Part shown: positions 22,296 to 30,700 of the stretch, piece after piece
Position numbering within the stretch: the first letter of the stretch is position 1
How the letters are laid out: each line of letters opens with the position of its first letter
Assembly (NCBI RefSeq): GCF_034424375.1
Contig: NZ_CP139966.1
Location: forward strand, 1 to 34,429
Origin: Paraburkholderia kururiensis
GTDB taxonomy: Bacteria; Pseudomonadota; Gammaproteobacteria; Burkholderiales; Burkholderiaceae
Length of the DNA: 34,429 nt
Reading direction: 5' to 3'
Translations under genes and position numbers: made by a program
Notes under the pieces: model-generated
Told to the model about the DNA's origin: nothing
Seen by the model: only the letters and a program-made list of their open reading frames with translations
Database searches by the model: none

Positions 22296-23042
22296 CTACA
22301 CCCGTGGTCCGAATCCTTGCGTCGGTGTCACGTCGTTCCAGTGCGAACTCTTCTCGCCGGTTCGAGCGCTCTGTGCCTGCACGCCGGGCTCTTGTTCGGC
22401 CGCTCGAATGTAGTACCGCACGTGATACTGAACCCACTTGCCAAGCCACTGCTCGAACGGCTCCGGGTTGGTGACAAAACCATCGCGGATCGCCTGGCGC
22501 ACGGTGGCCGCCGTGGCCGAGTCATAGGCGGGCTGATCGAGCTCGTGCAGGATCTTGAGGACCGGCAGCTGGAACAGCACAAAATTCAGCATGACGTCCA
22601 TCGTGCTATCGAACGGGATCTGTGTTTCCTCGTCGGCACCCGTTGTCGTGCCAGTCGGCACGGCATCGAGGCGGCTGCGATACATCGCGAGCGACATATC
22701 CGCGTAGTAGAAGTCCAGCAGGTGCGGCCGTCCGTCCGGGCCTTCCGGTCCATGCTTCCAGTCGTCCACCACTTCACGCCAGATGTCGCTCATGAACAGC
22801 TGCTGCCCGGTCGTGTAATGCACATAGGGCAACACGTCACGCAGTACGCCGTCGCGGCCGCGCTCGGTCGGGAACTGCCAGAAACGCTCCTGTTCCATCG
22901 TGCCGAGCCACTGCACGAGCTTGAACACGTTAATGTCGCGGCCGTGGACTTCGGCCAGCAGCAATTCGCGGTCGGTGTCGGCAGTTGCGATCGTCCGGCC
23001 GTATGCGCTCGGTCGATGTTGCGCGCTATCACTGATCGGCAT
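22296..23042 (-). CDS. Unknown protein of the coupling-protein operon
   Basis: This is a 248-residue protein. ATG 23042 is chosen for the GGAG at 11 bases; it overlaps the TraD-like stop by 14 bases. Soluble, starting MPISDSAQHRPSAYGRTIAT. It has aromatic-rich helices (QERFWQFPTERG, LLDFYYADMSLAMYRSRL) and a hydrophobic stretch (MLNFVLFQLPVLKILHEL) that might touch the membrane. Tight coupling implies a role with the TraD-like ATPase, for instance as a substrate adaptor. No family is recognised. Confidence 0.65.
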   Translation of the reverse strand: MPISDSAQHRPSAYGRTIATADTDRELLLAEVHGRDINVFKLVQWLGTMEQERFWQFPTERGRDGVLRDVLPYVHYTTGQQLFMSDIWREVVDDWKHGPEGPDGRPHLLDFYYADMSLAMYRSRLDAVPTGTTTGADEETQIPFDSTMDVMLNFVLFQLPVLKILHELDQPAYDSATAATVRQAIRDGFVTNPEPFEQWLGKWVQYHVRYYIRAAEQEPGVQAQSARTGEKSSHWNDVTPTQGFGPRV

Positions 23043-24672
23043 TTTGTTTCTCCATTTGTTCGATGAACGCGAGGGCGAGCGGCTTCCAGTGGGGATCGTT
23101 CTCACGCAGCCATGCGAGTTTCTTGCTCATGCGCGGCACCTTGGCCGGTGCGATCTTGGGCAGGTCCGTAATGGGAATCGGGGGCGTGTGCGGCTCGTTC
23201 TCGCGGCCGGGCTTCTGTCCGATGCTGACGAGGGCCGGCGCTCCGGCGACGCGGAGATAGCCGCACAGGTCCGGCAACTTCATGAACTCGGCCCCGAACA
23301 ACAAGCGCTGAACCTGCTTGGATACGTTCTCCGATGTGGTCGTCTTGTCGCCGTGGCTGACGCCGGTGCTTTCCATCTCAACGATCGTATCGCCCGACAC
23401 CTGGGATAGAAACTCGGCAGTACGGGGATCGGAAACGCGGAGCATGAGCATCGAGCCAAAGGCCGCGAGAATTTCCTGCGCGCCTTCCTGCCCGTACTTT
23501 TTCTCGATCTGCCCTACCGTCTGCACACCGCCGATCGTGCAGCCGCCGAACTTGCGTGCCTTCGTCAGAAGGTCCGAAATCGGGTCCATCTTGCGCAGCG
23601 TGCCGAACTCGTCCAGACACCACCAGAAGCGACGGCGGCTGTTCGGCCGCAACGTGAGCGACGCCTTGACGGCAATCTCGATCCACATTGCGATGAGCGA
23701 AGCCAGCGCCTCGTAGTCTTCCTCGGCGAACGAGAGGAACAGCCAGCGGTCCTGCTCGCCGGGGTTCTCGAACGATTTGATGTATCGGCGCACGCTGAAA
23801 TCGCCGTCCTTCAGGTGGCGCAGTGGCGTCATCGAGCGCGCAATAATGCCAAGCGTGATTGTCACGCCTTTGGCGTCGCTGCCCTGCTCAAATATGCGCG
23901 CCGACGGCGTGCCGGTCAGCAGTAATTGCAGCGAAGCCGTCTTGTAATCTTTGTCATGGAGGGAATACTTCGGAGCCTCGAACACGTAGTAAAACAGGAA
24001 TTCGTTCGTGCAATAGAAATCACCTTTCTTGTACAGCTGGAGCATGATGTCCGACAGGACCATGCGCGCCTGTTCGACCCAATCCTGATTGTTGCTCTGG
24101 TCAGGAATGATCCGCTTCGCGAACATATCGAAGTCGGTCGTGTCCTCAAACTCGTTGAAGATCGTCCAGCCTTGGCTCCGCTCATCGAGCGGATTCAGCA
24201 TGTAGTCGTGGCCGTCGCGGTAAAAGAACTCAGTTTGCGCGGCGCCCAGGTCCGCAATGATCGCGGGTTGGCCGCGCTTGCGCACGCCGGCGAGAATGGC
24301 CGTGATTGCCTGCGTTTTGCCCGAGCCCGGTGTACCGACGACCAGCAGGTTGCGCAGTTCGAGATCGCGATGGACGGCCACATTGCCGATCAGCATCGGC
24401 GGCTGCGGACTCTTCCAGACCTTCGCGACCTGAGCTTTCGTGAGCTTCTGGTACTCGAAATCAGCCTTTTTCTTGTGGAACTGCCGCAGGCCCATGTCGG
24501 CGTCGAGGACTTCCCACTCCGGTTCAATAACGGGCGTGGTCGGCCGCTGCTCGTGGGCCAGTTGCTCGTGCTGTAGCTGGAGAACGCGAGAGGCGTCCCG
24601 CGTGCCTCTGCCTCGCGCTTCATCCAGTTCCTGGTAGCGATCGGCGAAGAGGCCAGAAGGTGTATCGCTCAT
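23029..24672 (-). CDS. traD: TraD-type coupling ATPase without membrane domain
   Basis: This is a 547-residue type IV coupling protein that would feed DNA-relaxase complexes to a secretion channel. Walker A is GTPGSGKT (113-120), Walker B is FWWCLDEFGTL (349-359), and ARKFGGCTIGGVQTVGQIE matches the F-type TraD motif (ARKFGG). F TraD begins with two membrane spans; here the first roughly 100 residues are hydrophilic and no span is visible, so the membrane part is missing. The neighbouring polytopic protein (24688-25989) may supply it. GGAG lies 10 bases before the ATG. Confidence 0.88.
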   Translation of the reverse strand: MSDTPSGLFADRYQELDEARGRGTRDASRVLQLQHEQLAHEQRPTTPVIEPEWEVLDADMGLRQFHKKKADFEYQKLTKAQVAKVWKSPQPPMLIGNVAVHRDLELRNLLVVGTPGSGKTQAITAILAGVRKRGQPAIIADLGAAQTEFFYRDGHDYMLNPLDERSQGWTIFNEFEDTTDFDMFAKRIIPDQSNNQDWVEQARMVLSDIMLQLYKKGDFYCTNEFLFYYVFEAPKYSLHDKDYKTASLQLLLTGTPSARIFEQGSDAKGVTITLGIIARSMTPLRHLKDGDFSVRRYIKSFENPGEQDRWLFLSFAEEDYEALASLIAMWIEIAVKASLTLRPNSRRRFWWCLDEFGTLRKMDPISDLLTKARKFGGCTIGGVQTVGQIEKKYGQEGAQEILAAFGSMLMLRVSDPRTAEFLSQVSGDTIVEMESTGVSHGDKTTTSENVSKQVQRLLFGAEFMKLPDLCGYLRVAGAPALVSIGQKPGRENEPHTPPIPITDLPKIAPAKVPRMSKKLAWLRENDPHWKPLALAFIEQMEKQNADQ

Positions 24673-24687
24673 CGGGTGTGCTCCGGT

Positions 24688-25989
24688 TTAGCCGTCAATC
24701 TTCATGCCGCGTTCGCTCTGCTCCGGCTTGCCCTGGTAGATCATCGCGATACGCCGAGCTTCAGCTTCGTCCGCGTCCTCCTGGGCGTGGCTTGCCTTCT
24801 TTTCGGCGATGATCTTGCCGACCGTGCCGTGATTGATCGCGAACGAGTAGGCCGCGACGAACAGGGCAGCAGCCGGGCACGCAGCGTTGAGCCAGAGGGC
24901 AATCACTGCAAACTCGTGAATCGCACGGAAAGACTTCGGTTCGAGCAACAGCACGAACTCGATCAGCAAGCGTTCCTTTTCGAGCGACACCTTGAACTCG
25001 TCGCGAATGATGGACTCGTGCTTGACCATGTTGGCCCACGCGGCCGCCTCGGTGGGCTTCTCACCATGCTTCAGCATTTCGGCCTGCATCCAGCGTTGCA
25101 TGTCGTAGCTGATTTCACGAGCGCGATAGTAGGCCGCGTGAATCGAGCTTGCCCACGCTCCGATCAGGTACAGCGCGGCGAGTACGATGAAAAGTGCGCC
25201 GTTCTTCCACGTGAAAAAGACATGCCCCGGCTCGCTGCTCCAGACGCCGGCAGAGTTGGTCGAACCGTGATACGTCAGGGGCTGGCTGTCGATCATCAAA
25301 CCATGTACGTAGAGCACGACGAAAAGCATGAGCGCAACGCCGGCAGCAAGACGAAACAGGTACGAGCTCCGCAGCTGCTTGGGAACAGCATAAGCATTGT
25401 CTTTGCGGGACACGAGCCAGAGCGTGCAGGCGACCGTGATTAACACGACAGGCAATCGCGTGAGCCCTGCCGCAAGCGCCGCGCCGACGATGCAGAACGA
25501 ACTTGCTGCGGGCCACAGCGAGCCGTAATTCAGCTGGGCCCGGATCGTGGCCAGCTTGCCGAGTCGGGGCACGAGCGGCAGCAGCAGGACCGCATCGGCC
25601 AGCAGCGCGATCGCGACCCACGCCCAGCTGCCGAACCCCGCAGCGAGGTACACGACGCCGTAGAGCACGAGCGACAGCACGCCGACGATGAGCGCCCGCG
25701 CGGAAACGTGGTCCTTCTTGGTGTGGAGCTCCCATACCTCCTCGGGCGTGAGCATTCGCGGGGGCGAGTTCTCACGCCCATCGGCATTCCTGCCTGCCGC
25801 TTTCAGGGGCCATGTGCGGCCCTTGCCCAGCACTTGCTCTACCGCAGAGGCGAAAGCACCCGTGTTGTAGGCTTTTCTCTTGTTGTCGCCGCGTTCGTGA
25901 TGGGGCACGAAGACGATAAGCCGATCGACCTTCTGGTCCAGCAAGGCCTGGTATTCGGCCTTGAGCCGTTCGTAACGATGTTCGTTCAT
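24688..25989 (-). CDS. Polytopic membrane protein, likely partner of the coupling ATPase
   Basis: This is a 433-residue protein. ATG 25989 is chosen for GGGGAAG upstream; a frame from 26133 would run through the promoter. A cytoplasmic N-terminus of about 120 residues (starts MNEHRYERLKAEYQALLDQK) is followed by about seven hydrophobic helices (for example ALIVGVLSLVLYGVVYLAAG, LFRLAAGVALMLFVVLYVHG, FIVLAALYLIGAWASSI) and a charged tail. It precedes traD by 15 bases. In some conjugation systems (for example TraJ with TraG in R27) a separate membrane protein assists the coupling ATPase; the same role is inferred here. Confidence 0.7.
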   Translation of the reverse strand: MNEHRYERLKAEYQALLDQKVDRLIVFVPHHERGDNKRKAYNTGAFASAVEQVLGKGRTWPLKAAGRNADGRENSPPRMLTPEEVWELHTKKDHVSARALIVGVLSLVLYGVVYLAAGFGSWAWVAIALLADAVLLLPLVPRLGKLATIRAQLNYGSLWPAASSFCIVGAALAAGLTRLPVVLITVACTLWLVSRKDNAYAVPKQLRSSYLFRLAAGVALMLFVVLYVHGLMIDSQPLTYHGSTNSAGVWSSEPGHVFFTWKNGALFIVLAALYLIGAWASSIHAAYYRAREISYDMQRWMQAEMLKHGEKPTEAAAWANMVKHESIIRDEFKVSLEKERLLIEFVLLLEPKSFRAIHEFAVIALWLNAACPAAALFVAAYSFAINHGTVGKIIAEKKASHAQEDADEAEARRIAMIYQGKPEQSERGMKIDG

Positions 25990-26112
25990 TGCTTCCCCGA
26001 TGCCGGCAAAGCCCGGCAAAAGATCATTTTCCAGAGACACGGGCCAATCCGCGCCACTGACCAGGTTATCGGCCGAGCACGCGACGGGGTGAACCGTACC
26101 GGCTAGGCACGA

Positions 26113-26145
26113 TGTCAATATACTGTAGTTCAAATGTCAATGCAA
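26113..26145 (-). promoter_or_regulatory. Promoter of the coupling-protein operon with CATTGACA repeats
   Basis: On the minus strand -35 TTGCAT (26145-26140) and -10 TATATT (26122-26117) are 17 bp apart. CATTGACA (26142-26135) overlaps the -35 and TATTGACA (26120-26113) overlaps the -10. The same CATTGACA motif occurs three times at the stbA promoter. A shared regulator, plausibly StbA, is inferred. Confidence 0.65.
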
Positions 26146-26181
26146 TGTGTTTGTAGTGTATATCTCGCGTTTATTCAGGCA

Positions 26182-26208
26182 GAAAAAAGCCCCGCTGTCG
26201 CAGGGCTT
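26182..26208 (-). terminator. Rho-independent terminator of the relaxase operon
   Basis: On the minus strand AGCCC-(T)...GGGGCT form a stem followed by six T, 72 bases after the last gene of the relaxase operon and before the coupling-protein promoter. It separates the two transfer transcripts. Confidence 0.8.
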
Positions 26209-26279
26209 CCGGGCGTAGTTCAAAGGCCTTGTACTGGCCCTGTAAATAAAACGGACTCCAATAAAATCAACGCTGCGCC

Positions 26280-27704
26280 CTAGACGTAGCTCGCATCCGG
26301 CCCGTTTTGCTGCATCCCCTGCTCGTTGCGCAACAGCAGGTTCATTTGGGGGGTTGCCTCGCGCTGCCGCTCCGAGTCGGACGCAACCAGAGCGGCAAGC
26401 CCAGCCGGGCGCCGGCTTTCGGCAGAGACAACCTGCGCCGCCACGATCAAGGCCTTTAGCCCGCTCGGGACGTTGGCTGCACCGTGCTTCGTCTGCCGTT
26501 TCGCGAGCGATGCCTGGACGGCCGCGAGACCGCGCGGCTGACCGCCGTACTCGGTAGGCGTCTGTGCCAGGGCCGCAATGTAGGCCGGTCGCCAGTCCCG
26601 GCCGGCATTCTCTTCTTGGACAACCTTGTGCCACGCCTGCATTTCCGCCGTCGGCGCTATGCCCTCCTGGATCTCGCGTCGTGCGCGATTCATCAGGATG
26701 CTCGTGTCGTTCTGCCTGGCGATCGCATCTGCTTGCCGTGCGTCGCCTTCGTTGGCGACATGCGTACGCGATTGCTGCTCGTGGGCTACGGTACGCTCGC
26801 GGGACTCACGCTCGCGCGCTTCCTCCTGCCGCGCGGCACGCTCCGCAATCGCCTCACTCTCGCGCTGGGCCTGCTGGGCCAGTGCCTCGTCGCGGGCATC
26901 GTGGCTGCGCTCGCGGGAAACCGCCTCGCGCTCGCTACGCTCCTGTGCGGCGCGCTCGTGGCGCACGTCCTGCCCAAGCTCGCGCGGATCAGTTTGCGAT
27001 TGAGGGCGGCTATCCTGCGGCGCGGTAACGGGCGGCTGCATATTGCCGCTCGTGGTGCCAGATAGCATCTGCTGCCGAAGTTGCGCGAAGCTGTGCCCTC
27101 GCGGCGCCGCGGCCGTTTCGGATTCGCGGCCGGCTTCACGCTGCGCGGGCAATGGCCGCCGTGCAGCCTCGCGGGCCATCAGGTCTTCGGCCGTCATGTC
27201 GTCCTCGACCTTTGCCGGCTCGGCGCTCGGTTGCGATTCGGCCGCTGCCTGCTCGGGCGAGCTCAGGGCTTTCTCCGGCTCGTGGGGGTGCCGGCCCTCG
27301 CTCACGAGGTCGCGCTTCATGTCGTCTTCGAGCTTGACGCGGTACACCGTTTCGACGTCCGGACGCGTTGAGTACATGAAAGTGCGGGTGTTTTCGCGCT
27401 CGAACGTTTCCCACGACGCGAGCCGTTTCCCGGCTTCGCCGGGGTCGCGCCATTCGCGAAGCTCCACATGCTCGCGCGAATGACCGGACTCGGGTTCGTA
27501 GTCGCGGAATTCCACATAGGCCTCGTAGGCGGTTTGATAGCCGGCTACGGGCACGCCGTTGTCGTAGATGAAATAGGCGTCCGGCTTCGCATCGCGTGGC
27601 GCGTATTGCTCATTGAGCGGCTTGTCCAGATGCGGCTCGGGCATCGGGGCCGGGACGCCCGGCTCGATGCTGCCGAAAAGGTGCTTTTCCTGATCTGCCA
27701 TCAT
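26280..27704 (-). CDS. Charged transfer accessory protein, last gene of the relaxase operon
   Basis: This is a 474-residue protein. ATG 27704 follows AGGGAGTGC directly after the relaxase stop; an ATG three bases later is possible. The first roughly 130 residues look folded (PDAYFIYDNGVPVAGYQTAY, then VEFRDYEPESG), the middle (about 230-370) is a low-complexity Glu/Arg/Ala coiled region (ERAAQERSEREAVSRERS), and the end is Ala/Gln-rich. Long charged partners of this sort accompany large relaxases, but I do not recognise a family. Confidence 0.6.
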   Translation of the reverse strand: MMADQEKHLFGSIEPGVPAPMPEPHLDKPLNEQYAPRDAKPDAYFIYDNGVPVAGYQTAYEAYVEFRDYEPESGHSREHVELREWRDPGEAGKRLASWETFERENTRTFMYSTRPDVETVYRVKLEDDMKRDLVSEGRHPHEPEKALSSPEQAAAESQPSAEPAKVEDDMTAEDLMAREAARRPLPAQREAGRESETAAAPRGHSFAQLRQQMLSGTTSGNMQPPVTAPQDSRPQSQTDPRELGQDVRHERAAQERSEREAVSRERSHDARDEALAQQAQRESEAIAERAARQEEARERESRERTVAHEQQSRTHVANEGDARQADAIARQNDTSILMNRARREIQEGIAPTAEMQAWHKVVQEENAGRDWRPAYIAALAQTPTEYGGQPRGLAAVQASLAKRQTKHGAANVPSGLKALIVAAQVVSAESRRPAGLAALVASDSERQREATPQMNLLLRNEQGMQQNGPDASYV

Positions 27705-27711
27705 GCACTCC

Positions 27712-30700
27712 CTAATCCAATCCCGGCGTGTCGTCCTGGTCCGGTTCGTTGCTGGTTTTTTGCCGCTCGTTTTCCTGACGTTCGAGCTCGGCGCGGCGTC
27801 GAGCTTCGTCCTGTACCTGCTGCTTGAACTGCTCGAAGGAACGCGGGTTGTCCGCCCTCTCCCCGATCTGTTGTGCGGCGGCCTGCTCCTGCGCGGCAAG
27901 GTCCGTCGATTGCGCGGCGCTGCTGACACTCTTCTGTGCCTTCAGCTGCGCTTCGTATTCCTTGGCATAGGCGGCAAGATCCGGGTTCGAGAACTGTATC
28001 CGCAATCCCCGCTCTATGCTCACCTGAACCACGCGACGCTTGAAATCTTCATCGCCGCGAACGTGCAGTGTCGTGCCGAATTTCTGGATCGACAGGCGCA
28101 GGCCCGCTTCGATCGTCGCCGGGTCATGGTCGATGTACCGCACGCGCTTGTTCTCATCGACCAGCAGATCCTTGCCGGCGAGTCGATAGGTCACGTCGCC
28201 ATAGCGATTCACGGAGTAGGTGATGTCGCGGATCATCGGCGCGGCCGCACGAGCGGCGGCCGTCAGTCGTTCGCCGCTTACGCTGTCGCGATAAGGGGAC
28301 GCAGCGCCGGCATCGCGCAGCGTCTGCCGGCGAAGCTCGGCCAGTGCCTGCTCGTTGCCCTGCTCCACCTGCCGCTCTAGCCAGAGGCGATACTGCTCGC
28401 CCGAACGGATCGCGTACCGCTCGTGAAGCGCATCGCGCTCGATGTCCTGCGATACGTTCAACTCGGTCAGGCGAAAAGCACGCTGCGCGCGTAGCACCGA
28501 TAGCTCGGTCTTGTAACCTGAACCTCGGCCCGTACCATATTCGGCCTTCAGGCGTTCGACGCCGGCTTTGTAGGCGTCGTGAATGGCCTGACGACGTTCC
28601 TTGATGCTGGTTTCGTAGGTACGCCATGCGTCCTTGACCTCGCGCGGCCAGTCCGTCGAACGCCACGACGAGAAACTTTCCCAAAGGATCTTGTTCGGCA
28701 CGTGACGCGCTTCCACGTCCACGTCGGCCAGCTGCGCCGCGTACACCTCGCGCAGCACCGGCGCCGCCTCGGATTTCCAGTCGAGACGCAGCTGCTTCGT
28801 AAGAAAGTCGTTCAGGCTGTAATTGCGGCTACCGCAGCGGATCAGGTCATGGCCGAGCTCATGTTTCACGACCTCATATTGGTCGATCAGCGTACCGTGG
28901 CTATGGCTCAAGTGGGCCAGCAGGCGCGAGCCGTCGAGCTTCGTGCGGATCTCTTTCCATTCGTCCAGCTGTGTCTCGGCCTGCTGTTCTTGCTCGCGGC
29001 GAGCTTCGTCCAGCAGCTGGTCGGCGAGCGACATGCTGGACTGCTCGTAGTCGCCGCTGAATTCCTTGATTTCGGGGTTACTCAAGCGCCTCGCGAGCAC
29101 ATCGAGCGAGCGGAATTTGTCCTGCCCGTAGAACACCTGCAGGTGCTCCCGGTGCCGGGTCCACGAGACATAGGCGTTTTCGGCGGTCATACCCGGTGAG
29201 ACAAGCGAATAGGCCCGATCGACGGTCGCACCTTGCGACTTGTGAACCGTCAGTGCATAGCCGTAATTGATCTGGTTGTACTCGGCCAGGTCCACATTGA
29301 CCGTTTGCCCCTCCTGCAATCGCACCGTCAGGACGCTGCCCTTGATACGCTGGATCGTGCCGGCCGTGCCGTTGAAAACACCTAGATCCCTGTTGTTTTC
29401 GAGGAAAACGATGTGCTCGCCTTCGGCGAGCGCGAGCTTGCCGCTCGCGGTCTGGTGGCTGTGCTCGGTGCCCAAGTGGCCGCTGTCGCGCAGCTTTTCG
29501 CGCATCAGCAGGTTTAGCTCCGCAACCTCGGCCCTCGTCCGGGCAAGGACGATCTGCGACTTCTCCGGCGTCGAGAGGCGATCAAGGTTCCAGCGCTCAA
29601 CCAGTGCGAGCTTCGCGTGGTCATGCGTCTTGTCCGCATTCACCATGCCGGCGTCGGCATAGGCCTTGATCGCGGCGCCGACCTCGTGCCGCGAAAGCGC
29701 CTTGGACGCTTCGCACATCCATGCGCCACCACGCTTCTGACGCTGGATCTCGACAAGCCGGACAGGTGGAATTCGGTCGGACAGTCGCGCGAAAGCGTCG
29801 CCGTAGTCAACGGCGTGCAGCTGCATGGCGTCGCCAACAAGCCGCACGCGTGCGCCCGTCTTTTCGACGTGCGAAAGCAACCTTTCCAGTTGCCGGCTAC
29901 CGACCATGCCAGCTTCGTCCACGACGACGACGGTTCGGGCGTCGAGCGTGACGCGTCCATTATCGAGGGCGTGCAGCAGGCTTGCGAGCGTCTGGCTCTT
30001 GATACCGCTCTCACGCTCAAGATCTTTCGCCGTTTTGCCCTGAAGAATCCCGCCGATGACCGTAAAGCCGTCTGCCTCGTAGGCCTCGCGCATAGCGCCC
30101 AGCACGTAGCTCTTACCCGTGCCGGCCGCGCCGTTCACGATGGCGATCTGCTCCCCGCTAACCAGCTTCGTAAAGGCCTCGGCCTGCTCCGGGACAAAGC
30201 CTCGCTGGGCTGCGATACGGTCGTGCGTGGACCGGCTGACGGATGCACCCATGCCGTCGGCGAGCCGGTCTGCAATCTCGATCAGCCGGCGTTCGATGGC
30301 GAGGACTTCGGTGCTCGTGAAGAGATTGCCGGTCGCCTGCCGGGGTGCGTCCTCGGCGTTCCAGAGATTCTTGTATCGTTGTTTGTCGGTCCAGCTGGTG
30401 ATGTTGCCCTGTTCGTCGCGAACCGGAATGCGGTACGTCACCAGCTGCCGGCCTTCGTGCGTGATGGCAATCCGCTGGCCCAGCGACGGGTCGAGTTTGT
30501 CTAGCGCCGCGCGAAGCTCGACGCCCCATACGTCGCGCTCTTCGCCGTTGTCGTCGCGGTAGCGGACGAAGTAGGAGGGCGAACCGCCTTTCTGGTGCTC
30601 GAACGGCGCGGCGCCACGGGCGACGAGCTCGCCGACGATGCGGCGATCGCGGGCATCGCCCCTGTCCTCGCCCTCAAGGCCGACCAGCAGGGGCGAGGCG

